Shown here: positions 13,555-25,020 of the stretch, in pieces | How positions within the stretch are numbered: the stretch's first letter is position 1 | Layout of the letters: each line of letters opens with the position of its first letter | Assembly (NCBI GenBank): GCA_013399695.1 | Contig: VXAU01001101.1 | Location: 264,444 to 328,443, forward strand | Length of the DNA: 64,000 nt | Origin: Formicarius rufipectus | Lineage: Eukaryota; Chordata; Aves; Passeriformes; Formicariidae | Direction of reading: 5' to 3' | Made by a program: the position numbers and the translations under genes | Notes under the pieces: generated by a model | What the model saw: the letters and a program-made list of their open reading frames with translations, nothing else | Databases searched by the model: none | What the model was told of the DNA's origin: nothing

Positions 13555-13690
13555 ACCCAGAAAACAAAAAAAAACCCAACCAACCAACCAATCAAATAAA
13601 CAAACAAACCAAAAACCAAACCAAAACCAAAACCAAACCAAACCAAAACCCAAACCAAACCAAACCAAAACCCAAACCAAGCCCCAACCA
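13555..13690 (+). repeat. A/C-rich low-complexity tract (CCAAA-type)
   Basis: About 135 bp consist almost only of A and C, built from irregular CAAA, CCAAA and CCAAAA units with very few T or G. The opposite strand is TTTGG/TTTTGG-rich. It resembles the larger tract at 62.4-62.9 kb and has no coding potential. Confidence 0.85.
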
Positions 13691-16600
13691 TTTTCTTTTC
13701 CGTGTAGATACGATTTTTTCCCCCTTGTTAATCATATTATGACACACCTCTTGGCAGACTGGAAGTACCTGTGGTGGTTCCTATACCCTGGTGGCACTTC
13801 CCAGAGAGGGATGTGGGCCAGGCTGCCCTCCAGGCAGGAGACAGGGAGCAGTTTAAACAGTGGGGTTTATTTTTCTGTAGGCAAAAAACCGGCCTTAATT
13901 CAGTGTTTAGGAGGGAAAGCACTGGCCCTGCCAGGCATCAGCTCCTCACTCAGCCCGGCTGCCACCAGAGGTCAGACTTTAAGCTGGCGCCATAAAATAC
14001 ACAGGAGGGATTTCCTTTTAGTCTCCACACTAAAAGGTGCTGTCAGTGGGGAACTGAAGCTTTGCCAGAATTCAAGAAAATGATGCTTCTTTCACACATG
14101 TTGAAAGTCCTGGCGCCTCAGAGAGCTCACCCAGTCCCTGCCACCTCGAAAATGTGCTCAGGAAACACCTTGCCATAGCAATTTTGGGCAGTCAGGTTTG
14201 TGTCTGAACAACAGCTTGGGAGCTTGAAAAGCGACACTCGTGTCAATCCAAAGCAAACTGATGAAAATGAACGTTTCTCAAGTTAAAGGGGTGGGTAAAT
14301 TAATATTCACTGGGCCATAGCACCCAAATTCACACCCCAAACACCATCCTGTTTGCCATAGATACATGGATTTACACAGCTCTTGACTTTGAACCTTCTC
14401 TGGCCTGGCCGGGTCAGTTCTCAGCCAGAGCATTCATTCTCAGAGCAATTCTGAATGTAACATAAGTGACATAGTATTTAAAAATTTAAATTAATTTAAA
14501 AATCAAAATGAAAGATTTAAAAAAACCTAAGTCATCTAAGCTGTTGGACTGTGTGTCAGCTTCCTCCTTGGACAATAAAATGTGATAATTCATTCTCTGT
14601 ACAAGTCCTTGGAAAACTATAAGATGGATACCCCAGAGAGGCATGAAAACGGCCAGAGGAGGAGTTACAAAATCCCTGACACTCTGTTTTAGCCAAGTGA
14701 GTCTCTCTGAAAGCCTTCTGTGGTCTGTGCCGGCACTCATCCTCAGATGGGAGGAGGATGTTCACTCGTGTCCCTCCTCCGCCACCTCAGACTAAGTCAG
14801 GGATTCCCAGGCCTGTTTTCCTGTTCCATCAGCCACTTGTGCACGAGCCTCTTGGGAACCCCTGTAGACTTCCCTGCACCATATCCTCGAGCCCTGTACC
14901 ATACAGAATGACCTTAAGAAGATCTGAAAAAAAGGTATTTTAAGCCCAGCTGATGGGAATTCTCAGGATATGACACGTGGGTGTGCTCTGGGTCCTGACT
15001 TCCTCCTGGAAATCTCTAGACACGGAATTGACTCGTGTGCCCCGACTTGAGCCGATGGAGCTGGGTGAGACACCCAGACGAGACTGACACACTCCTGCAC
15101 CCATCGACATGTGCCTCCAGGGTGTGTTGGTCCCTGCTTTAGTGGCTCCCAAGCCAAAGGATCAGGACACTTCTCCTCACATCTTTCTGAGCTCCACTGA
15201 AGACAAAAGGATTTTGGTGCCCCAAGGCTGTTTGCTGGAAAACAATAGAAAGCACGAGTTTGTTCCTCCAGAGCATCGCTTTCTCTGTGTTCTTTGGTGT
15301 TCAGTCAGTGGTGGGCAGCCCACACCTAAAGGGGGGGAAGAGGTAAAATGCTAAATCTCAGCCTGACTCAGGCCTCTCAGGTGTCAAGGATGCTCAGAGA
15401 GAGAATTCTTCCTCAATATCCCATGAGTGCCCTTCCAGTTTTCCACGGCTCAAGGAAAAGGTCAGGAGGGTTTAAAACCCACACCCCTTTTGCTGCTCAT
15501 CTGGCTCTTTGCCACGTTGTTTAACCTGCAGAGCAGGAGCCCTTTGGGCAGGTTTGACACCATTGTCATGCACAGTACAGCGTAACAGGGTCTTTAGATG
15601 CTATAATAATGTAATCGTTAAAAACTACACAGGAGTGCTTAACAGGAGAGATTGGAACCAAGGGGAGCTGCTGATCTGCTCTTTCTGTTCCACTGTTAAG
15701 AGTCTGGGAAGAGGAAAGAAAACCTTCCCAAGGCTGAGTTCTATCGGCCACTGCAATTCATCTCCCAGAGGAAACAGTGATGCCAGGCCTATCTTTAGGA
15801 ATATTTAAAATTAGATGAGATAAAGGGCTAGGAGATGTCCTTCAGAAAACATCTGCTGGTGACCTACATGGAGCAACCTCTGAGACCTTCAGCCGCCCCT
15901 TTCGGGCAGTACTGGGGCCCTGATGCTCTGCTGAGTGACCAGCCAGGGCCAGACTTTGGGTACAGGTCTCTCTCCCCTTTCTAAAGCCCTTTAGTGCCAT
16001 CCCAGACTCAAAGGCAGAGTGGATGTTCTCAGCTTTGGACTCAAAAGTGTCCCCAGACCAGACCTGAGATGGGAGCGGGGCTGTTCTCTGAGAAATGCAA
16101 GAGCTGACGGAGGGATCTGGATGAGGTTCTATTGAATGATGACAGAGTGGCTTCAAAGCAACCTCTGACCATCCCCTGGAGATAAATCCTACTGTGGCCA
16201 CCCAGCCCAGGGGCCACCAAATACTTATGGGGCAGCTGCTCAGACACACCACCTCTTCCCTCACAGTACTCAAGGTTTCCTCCTTGCTGGTGGGAATCTT
16301 GCAGTCAGCCCTTCTCCCTGGGGTGGCCAGGGTGTTCTACAGGCAGAACCCTACAAACTCTGGGTGGAAACTGGGCAATACCTGTTCTCAGGCCTCTTGC
16401 ACAGTGGTGAATTCCTCCCCTCCGTCTCACTCCTCATCCCCAGCCCTCTTTTCTAAGAAAAACAGGAGCTCGCATGGAAACGCTTCTTTGTAAAGAACAT
16501 CTGTGTCCTCCCGTGTGATGAACCACTGACCTGCCGAAGGAGCAGGCCAGGGGAAGGTCACGAGAGGGACGGAACTGAAATCAAGAGTGGGGAAGGGGCA

Positions 16601-17997
16601 TGGCCAGGGTGAAGCAGAACAAAAGCCCACCCCTGTCAGCATTGTTGTAGCGTTTTTTCCTTGAGCCATAAATCCAGAAGCAAATGAGCCAGAGCCTCTT
16701 GAGCTCGACTCAACTGATGCACCACACTGAACAGAGATGGATTTGGTGACGTGCAGGGACCGTCGGGGTCAGAAACATGTGAATGCTCAGTGTCAGTAAG
16801 ATGCGCTTGGTGGGTAATTACTTTGTTGTCTCAGTTTCTCCTCTGTACCCATTAAGAAGAGAAGGGCTTAAGCTGACTTTGGACTTGGGGCCGGAATCTG
16901 TTTTCGATCAGCTCCGTCGGCTCCGTGTGCCTCTCTCAGGAGGTTTTCCCTTTTTTTTTGGTCTGTTTTGAAGGATAGCAGGTTGCTATTTTGGGAGACC
17001 AGATAAAAGCTGTTTGCTGAGATGGAGAGAGAGAACCTAACCACCTCCTTGAGACCAGTCCCGGTTCCAGTTACATTTCCCCAGCCCCGAGCGATGTTAT
17101 GTTACCCTGGGACCACAACCTCCCTGGGCACTTAGGCCTGACTAGGGCTGGGAGCTGGTTTTTAGCTGGAAAGTGCCAATCGGGCCCCGGGAATTGGCTG
17201 CAAATCATTTGTGAAATCCTTGTTAAAGACCAAGTCCGTCAGACCGTGGAACTGGGACTTCAATCGCTTCCTTGCAGCCCCCACCGCACCGTTCCCCTGA
17301 CGTGACCCCAACTTCTCCCCTCTTCGGGAGGCGTCTCCGCAGCTGTGACATCATGTTTTTGATGGCAGCGTTTGGAGGAATTCTGCTCGTGGCGAAGCAG
17401 GAATCTGCTTCGAATTAGCACCGCACATACTTAAGTCTGCACAGCGAGGCTGCCTGTTGACAAAACCCCTTCCCTGTCCCCTGCAGATTCCCAGACCTGC
17501 TCGGTGACCTGCCAGGCTTCGGGGGAAAAGCAGTTCAGGTGGGATGCCCAGAGCCAAGCCGGCTTTTTACTGCCAGATCCTCACTTTTGGGCTGACTTTG
17601 AGGGTGGGCGGACACTCCCAGGGCTGCTTTGCCCTGCTGCCCCGGCACTGGCTGTGCCCCTCGGCCGGACTGATCCCACCTCCAGCAGGTTGGTTGGATC
17701 AGGGCAGAGCAGTTCAGCCTCTGGAAAAACCATAGCACAGGGAAGAGGATTGCACAGCGACCCGGAAAGGGCAGATTTGCTTTGTGGGATCCTGCTTTTA
17801 AAGGTGGTTCAGCTGCAGTTGCTTCCAAGAAAAGCAAACATTGCCAGGTACCCGGGAGCAGCCCCGGTTCCCATTAAAGCCACCTACGCTGTTCGGCTAA
17901 AGCTGGGCAGGAAATTCTTCTCTCTTCATGTCTAAATATTTAAGACCTATTTATTTATTTTAATTCCTCTTGTGCATAGGGATAAAACACAAATCCT
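13691..17997. other. Unique non-coding DNA with a small AT palindrome
   Basis: TTTAAATTAATTTAAA at 14485-14500 is a perfect 16-bp palindrome inside an AT-rich island (14,470-14,530). A good acceptor-like pyrimidine tract ends at about 17,486 (CCTGTCCCCTGCAG), but only a weak donor (CAG|GTGGGA, about 17,537) follows, so the intervening 50 bases are not called an exon. No gene was recognised. Confidence 0.5.
16813..16850 (+). mobile_element. Possible MIR-like SINE fragment
   Basis: The order AATTACTTTG, CTCAGTTTCTCC, CTCTGTA resembles the MIR 3' core (AAGTTACTTAACC, CTCAGTTTCC, CATCTGTA). The match is short and could be chance. Confidence 0.25.
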
Positions 17998-18678
17998 TCA
18001 AAGGTTTTGCTTATTATGAAAAGCAGCAACAGAAAAAGACTTGGCTAAAAATAGCCAGTTATTTAGGGCAGCCCCCAGCAGTGGGAGACAGATCCAGAGG
18101 CTTGATTCCACCAAGGAACGTGGTGTCTCCAGCATCCTACACGTGGATCCCAACGACAAGGTCATGGCATCGTTGGGTTGTGACCGGAAACACCATCCTG
18201 GCTGGGGGACCTTTCCTGGAAAACTGCTCCTAACCCAGCCACGGAATTTTGCCACAGTGTAATTTTCTAATGAAAAGATGGGTTTTTTTATAAAACCCCA
18301 AACTGTTTCTTCTTCATTGATTTCAGAGGAGAAACAACCACACCACCGTTTTCTTTTCCTAAAAACCTCCCCTCTTTGGCCCAGAAGTTTATTGCAGTTC
18401 CTATAGACAGGCCAAACGTGCAGTTGCCCTTTGAACACTAAAATCAGTTTGTGTGCTGGATAGTTAACAAAATCAACGACTGTGGCTCTGAAAGTCATTA
18501 AGTGAGGAAAACAGCTCCTGGTTTGGGAGCTTTCTCCTGACCACCTCTTGCAGAGCATCTGAAGCCCTGGCAAAGAATACAGAACTCTATGAAAGTGACT
18601 GAGAAAAAAGAGAATAACGAAAGTTAAGTAATCACCGAATGAAAACTTCATGTCACCAAGAAAGAAAAATGTCACCAT
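17998..18678 (-). other. Unrecognised 226-codon open frame, probably not a gene
   Basis: An ATG at 18,678 opens a 226-codon minus-strand frame in rather AT-rich DNA, where stop codons should be frequent. The translation has a hydrophobic N-terminal half (FSFGDYLTFVILFFLSHF) and Cys/Trp-rich later segments. I recognise no family, no retroviral or LINE motif, and no promoter or splice context. It may be chance or a decayed exon or element. Confidence 0.15.
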
Positions 18679-20291
18679 TTGAATTCAGGAAAAGTACCAA
18701 GGTGGGAGATGAAAGAATAATGCAAATCCCTGCAGGCAGTTAATAAGGTTCCTTCCATCCCAAACCCACACAGCCAGCCTTGATTTGCTGCACTGAGTTT
18801 TCAGGGAACTAATCCCAGTAATGAAATCCAGATCTGAGACCCTGCAGAATAAACAAACAGCTTATCAAGGTGGAGCCAGCGTTTGCTGGGGTTCTCACTT
18901 CTCCCACAGTTCTGTTCCCTCTTGTCTGGATTAGTCAGGAGAACTTTTGGTACTGCATATGAATTATGGTCTGGCAGATGCAAACTCTGGCACTGAAGGA
19001 TTTCTCCACATGCTGAAGAAAACCGACCGGTTCCCAAAGCCTCCTGAGAACACAGGGGTGTTTGTGCACCGGGGGTGCCAGGGCAGGAAGAAGGGAGCAA
19101 CACCCACTGCAGACAAACAGACTCACTGGAAAAGGGAGCAGGAGTGGGTTTTATTTCCCCCGGGATGTGCCACGAGGTTGCACAGATGCCTGGCCCTGCC
19201 CGACCAAGCCGAGATGAGACCAGTGGATTCTGCAGCCAACAAAGAAACACGCTCAGCCTCCAGCTGGAAAGGCAGCCGGAGCACTTTGTTGCACTCTTGA
19301 GCTATTGAAATGTTTGTATCAATCCCAAACAGACTCCTGGGGAGAGCACAAAAACAGAGATGAATTCTCGGATGCCAAATTGTAAACCCTCGGCCGAGAG
19401 GTCTTGGGGTAGAAAGAAGTGCGCAGCATGAACTGCAGAGCAGCGGCGCACACAGGAGCCCTGAGAACGAGGAGAGCACTTGGGGAGATGGGGAGGCATT
19501 TCATTTGGGCTCTACTGCAAGGTCAGAGGGGGTGAGCAGCTTTGGGAGGGGAAAACATGCTGTTTGAGAGTAAAAGGAGCTGCAGGTCAAGCTCTGGTCT
19601 TGCAAATCGTAATGGGAAGAGCTGTTGTGTTGATAGGAACATCTGCCCAGTGGAACAGTCCTCTGAGCCCAGGCTGGCCACACCTGGCAGGCCGGCCTAA
19701 GGACGTCCTGGCACTGGGCAGTGGCACTGAAATTAAGGGACAGTTTCCCCTGTGAGGAAACAGAAACTCTCCCGTGCTCACATCACCCCTGGGAGGAAGT
19801 ACAGCAGATCACTGTTGGTATTCTTCATTTATGTGGGCTATTTAAAAACTACAAGTCCTTAACCCAAGTATTACATGAGTTTAGCTTTTTTAGGAAAAAA
19901 ATGTTTCTAAAAGAGTTCTGCTTGTTTGTTTTTCAGCTTTGTTAGTTTGGCTTTTGGCCATGAAAATAGAGCTCGTCTGAAGAGATTTAATGCGATTGTG
20001 CCGGGATATAAAAAAAGCTGGAATTAGTGGTGTGTTACTACAGGGCTCAGCAAACCCAACCCAATGCCTACAACAACAACATCCCCCCGAAGGGTGAGGG
20101 CTGTTCCTGCCCCACGGCCGCGTGCAGAGGTGCCAGCGTTTGGGTGCGGTGCCTGTTTCTGGTGGGTTTTGCTCCCGTGTCTCCCCCCAGACAGAAGCAG
20201 TGCTGGGTCCTGGGCAGCCTGGCACAGTTCTGAGCTACCAGGGCTGAGCGCGACCTGTTTGCTCTTGGAAAATGAGTCATTCTCTGCATGA
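18679..20291. other. Unique non-coding DNA
   Basis: No exon, RNA gene or known repeat was recognised. Confidence 0.5.
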
Positions 20292-20440
20292 TTCCTTGAG
20301 CTCTGGGGTTCCTGCCAGCAGCCAAATGGGAACTTTAGAGGTGTTATTTTAATGCCACAGTCGATGAGGGACCAACCTTCTCCTTTCCATGGTTTTCAGA
20401 AGAATTGGGGAAGGTTGGTGAGGAGTTGCAGGGAAAGAAG
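20292..20440 (+). repeat. Copy 1 of a diverged local duplication
   Basis: This stretch aligns with 20,669-20,814 at an offset of 376 bp. Shared blocks include TGAGCT, GAGCCAAA/CAGCCAAA, GTGTTATTTTA/GCATTATTTTA, TGCCACAGTC, GGTTTTCAGAA and AAGGTTGGTGAGGAGT. Small insertions and substitutions separate the copies, so the duplication is not recent. No function is assigned. Confidence 0.75.
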
Positions 20441-20668
20441 AAGTCTCTCCTGACTGTGTGTTCAGTGCTGCTCATCTACAGGAGCTGGGAGGGCAGCTCA
20501 TGGCAGCTGTTGCTGCTCTGGGGAGGTGGGGTGCTCCGAAGGGACCAGTAGCATGACGTTCCTGCACAAAAGTTGGCCAAAAGTCACCAACATGGTTCCA
20601 AAAGTCATCATTTGCCCGTGTAGATGTAGAGGAGGGAGTGGTCTCAAGGCATCCAACGTGCTCCTCAG

Positions 20669-20814
20669 CTCCTGAGCTTTGTTGCTCCTTCAAGGAGCCA
20701 AACAGGAATTTTAGGTGCATTATTTTACTGCCACAGTCTACAAGGGAACTTTCGCCTTTCCCTGGTTTTCAGAAAAACGGGCAAGGTTGGTGAGGAGTCA
20801 CAGAGAAAGCAGGA
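20669..20814 (+). repeat. Copy 2 of a diverged local duplication
   Basis: This is the partner of 20,292-20,440 in the same orientation. The conserved core GGTTTTCAGAA followed by AAGGTTGGTGAGGAGT is best preserved. The 228 bp between the copies do not visibly repeat. Confidence 0.75.
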
Positions 20815-23800
20815 AAATGTGTCATTTTTCCTTTCCTTCAGTTCTGAACTTGACTAGAGCCTTCCATGTGCCCGGCAGGGACACTGACCCCCTTGACACA
20901 ACCTCTCAAGGCACTGAGGTGCAGCGGGGACCAAATGCAGCCGTGACTTCAACCTCCTTCCCTGGCTGTCTCACTCACCAGTGGGGCAAGATCCTTCACA
21001 GCACATCCAAACTGGGCTAGTGCTGGAAGCAGCACTTCAACCTCTTCGACATTCCCACTTGGCATGAAGTTCACAAGCGGGATTTTCCCGATTTTATCAT
21101 GCGCCTCCCTGCGCTGACATGAGAGATTATTGTAGTGTGCAGGGAACATAAACCCGCTGCTGTGTTGTTCATTTGGGAGGAGGGCTACAGAGCTGTAACC
21201 CGCTTATCCATCAATAAAACAGAAGTCGATCAAAAGGAACCTTCCATTTGCAAACTTCTGCAATGTGCTGATTTATCTGTTCCACTGATGGTTCCTTAAA
21301 TGAATGTTTATTAGTGAAGACCTGAATCTGGAGGATTTGGACACGAGTAACGTGGAAATCTTCTTTCCCCTTGTCATGAAGCCCTGCTGTGACTGTGAGG
21401 TTTGGGACCTGCAGGCCTGGCTGACCCTCCAGGACAGCCACAGGAAGAGGCAGGAACGGAAATTGCTTTGTATTCTGATCCAAATATAAAACCAGCTCGA
21501 TGTTCTTGTGTCCCTCAGCAAGCAAGTCCCGTTCCTCCCCCCTCCTGCCTTTGCCTAGCACTGCAGAATCAGTCACCTTGGTGACTTCTGAGTGCCACCC
21601 CAACAGAAGAATTAATCCAAGTGCAAAGGTGAATTTGTGCTGATTTAAAATGAGAACAGGATAAAATCTGCAGCTTCAGCTCTTCTGTTTTCTTCCAAAA
21701 CTGCACACCCCAACCCTGCGTAGGATTCAGCAAAGAACAGAAAGGTGGTTTGCAGATCCAAAAGACCTCAGCTGCCTAATTCTTGTTCCAAGTCATGGTG
21801 AGGCTCCTTCTGAAGCTCACAGAGATGCTATCCTGCCCTTGCCACCCTCTCTGGTCCCATTCCAGGCCAGCATGGGCAGCCAGTGTCCCCCAGCATGCTG
21901 CGAGAGGCTGTCTGGCTTTGAGAGAAGGGGCGAGAACCATCCCAAGATAAACCTGTTTCCCGATAGCTTCCATCCCTCTCCTGCAGACCTGGGAGGAACA
22001 CCCAAAGTGCTTGGCAAGCCCTGAGGTGTTGGGTCACTCTTAGGAGCTGAATCTGTTCTGCTGTGCCACGAGACCAGCTGGCAGCACCTCTACCCCGCGG
22101 GAGGCGTGTGAGGGCAGAGCTTTGGGCAGGGGCTCTGGTGGGGGGGGGGGTTTGCACCCTCAGCCCCTTCAGGGTTTCCCTCTGCACCCAGCCTGTCCTG
22201 CTTCTCAGAACTTTCATCTCCCCTGGTTTTAAAGAATCCAGGGACGGCCCCACCCTGCCGCAGGGCTTGCAGTGCTATTTACCGCTCGAGAGGAAATCCC
22301 ATGTCACAACCCCCAGGAGCACAAGGAATAATGTCCGGAATTCCTTTATCTGTGACTCGGCCTGGCGCGGGCTCTTTCCATCTCCCAAGTGTACACAAAG
22401 ATATTCTTTTCTTTTGTCAAGGCAGTGGGCCCGGATTTTAAGGATGGTTTATTAAAAAAAAAAAAAAAGGCTTTGGCAAGATTCAAGAACAAACATTCTC
22501 TGACTTTAGACCCTTTTGTATTCAAGGTGAAAAGTGACTGCAAAGAATAAGGAAAGTTGAATCACTGGTCCTTGCCCTCCATAGTAAATTTGACCTGCAC
22601 TGTTTCCAGTGAGTCTAAAATTGGTGTCCTGGGCTAATCAGGGAAGTAACGTGATAAAGTTCTCTCCGTGGTTGCTCTGCACGGTCATTTGCTTTACAGC
22701 GATCCAAATGACTCTTGGGGCATTGCAGATTTCCATCCCTCAGCTCCGAGGCTGCCCGTTGCCCAGCTAAAGGTCCTCCTTATCCATTTGCAGATGGAGT
22801 AAAAGGACGCTACGAATCCCTTGGATGAGGACGGGAAGGGGTGGGATGTGCATGTGCTAAAGTGTCCCCCTGCACGCGGCCCAGAGCTCTGCCGTTCCCT
22901 GCGCCAGCAGACCTTGTGTCCCGCTCCCACTGGGAAGGAGATGAGGGGCTCACGTGGCTCCCTCAGCCATCCTCCCAGGAATTCTGCGTGGGGACAGGAT
23001 GAGCTGGGAGCCCTCAGGGATCCCCGCGGCCAGCCCAGGCAGCTCTGGGTGCCCCTGCTCGGGGTGTGCTGCCCTTTGCCTCCTCCCAGCCCCACAGAAC
23101 AATGTAGGGGGCAACCTGGACCAGCAGCTCCGGGAGAGAGGGGAGGGAAATGTCAAGCAGGAAGTGGCTGGGAGCAAGGAAGTTGCAACAGAAATACTGG
23201 CACCAGCATTCTGGGGGAGGCAGGGGGAAGCAGGCAAGAGAAGGAATCTTTCCAGGAAAGAACATTTGGATCAGATACTTCCAAAAACAAAATATCATCG
23301 TGTGAGAGAAATGTTCTAAATATGGCAGCATTGCCCTGGCTTGGCCTGCCACTCTCTTCAGCACTCTTGGAAGTCCTGCTCACTGAAGTGTTTCTGAGCC
23401 ATCAGGCTGGAGTCCCCTCCTGCAAACAGAAGGGCACGTGCCAGTGGGGGACCTCAGAGCAGACCCAGGTGATTCAGGGCACCCTCTTCTCACTGGGTGG
23501 TGATATCAGGAAGCTGACAGCCTCGTTGCAGTACAAAAAACTCACCAGCTGGAGTTTGCTGGCTCTTTTATTTATCTTCCTGCAGCACACAGGCAATGCC
23601 AGGTGTGCTGTCCCTGATTCACGTATATCGTGTTTGATGTCTCTCATCAGAACCAACCTTGGGTTAAATCCAGCAACTAAACTGTTGTGGGGTTTTTTGC
23701 AGAGATAAATATTTAGGCAAGTTTGTGATTGGCAAGAACCTGCCCCTCCCTTTGCATGCCCTCAAAGCTGGAATAGAGGCAGCAACTCTGAGGTGGCGTG

Positions 23801-23980
23801 TGCCAGGGAAACAAATCCCCAAAGGACGAAGAGTCTGGCGAGAGAGGACCTGGAGGGGCTGAAACAGGAGCATTGCCACAGCACTGGGTCTGTGTGCTGG
23901 ACCACAGCATGGAATTAGCACCTGCTCTTATCTGGGCACTGCCAGGCTCTCTCCTGTCTCTGGGGTGTGACAGGTGGCTC
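20815..23980. other. Unique DNA with homopolymers; no gene recognised
   Basis: There is a G11 homopolymer at 22,140-22,150 and an A15 homopolymer at 22,454-22,468. A 130-codon minus frame (21,211-21,603) and a 295-codon plus frame (22,821-23,708) are open, but they show no recognisable domain, signal peptide or splice context. The longer one lies in GC-rich DNA, where stops are rarer. Confidence 0.5.
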
Positions 23981-25020
23981 GGAGGAGATGCTGGGAGGAG
24001 ATGCTGGGAGGAGATGCTGGGAGGAGATGCTGGGAGGAGATGCTGGGAGGAGATGCTGGGAGGAGATGCTGGGAGGAGATGCTGGGAGGAGATGCTGGGA
24101 GGAGATGCTGGGAGGAGATGCTGGGAGGAGATGCTGGGAGGAGATGCTGGGAGGAGATGCTGGGAGGAGATGCTGGGAGGAGATGCTGGGAGGAGATGCT
24201 GGGAGGAGATGCTGGGAGGAGATGCTGGGAGGAGATGCTGGGAGGAGATGCTGGGAGGAGATGCTGGGAGGAGATGCTGGGAGGAGATGCTGGGAGGAGA
24301 TGCTGGGAGGAGATGCTGGGAGGAGATGCTGGGAGGAGATGCTGGGAGGAGATGCTGGGAGGAGATGCTGGGAGGAGATGCTGGGAGGAGATGCTGGGAG
24401 GAGATGCTGGGAGGAGATGCTGGGAGGAGATGCTGGGAGGAGATGCTGGGAGGAGATGCTGGGAGGAGATGCTGGGAGGAGATGCTGGGAGGAGATGCTG
24501 GGAGGAGATGCTGGGAGGAGATGCTGGGAGGAGATGCTGGGAGGAGATGCTGGGAGGAGATGCTGGGAGGAGATGCTGGGAGGAGATGCTGGGAGGAGAT
24601 GCTGGGAGGAGATGCTGGGAGGAGATGCTGGGAGGAGATGCTGGGAGGAGATGCTGGGAGGAGATGCTGGGAGGAGATGCTGGGAGGAGATGCTGGGAGG
24701 AGATGCTGGGAGGAGATGCTGGGAGGAGATGCTGGGAGGAGATGCTGGGAGGAGATGCTGGGAGGAGATGCTGGGAGGAGATGCTGGGAGGAGATGCTGG
24801 GAGGAGATGCTGGGAGGAGATGCTGGGAGGAGATGCTGGGAGGAGATGCTGGGAGGAGATGCTGGGAGGAGATGCTGGGAGGAGATGCTGGGAGGAGATG
24901 CTGGGAGGAGATGCTGGGAGGAGATGCTGGGAGGAGATGCTGGGAGGAGATGCTGGGAGGAGATGCTGGGAGGAGATGCTGGGAGGAGATGCTGGGAGGA
25001 GATGCTGGGAGGAGATGCTG
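23981..25020 (+). repeat. Perfect 13-bp minisatellite, 80 copies
   Basis: The unit GGAGGAGATGCTG repeats from 23,981 to 25,020. That is 1,040 bp, exactly 80 units, and I saw no substitution or indel when checking phase along the lines. The flanks are unique (GTGGCTC before, TCGTGGGCTG after). The plus strand is purine-rich with GGGAGGAG in every unit. Because 13 is one more than a multiple of 3, any stop-free frame cycles through all phases every 39 bp, so long frames are open on both strands: a 13-residue repeat GGDAGRRCWEEML on plus and a PPSISSQHLLPAS-type repeat on minus. I read these as by-products, not proteins. Perfect homogeneity suggests very recent expansion or an assembly or consensus effect. 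Confidence 0.97.

Noticed and set aside
22821..23708. 295-codon plus-strand open frame
   Set aside because: It lies in locally GC-rich DNA where stops are scarce. It has no domain, signal peptide or repeat, no codon pattern of a known protein, and large antisense frames overlap it.
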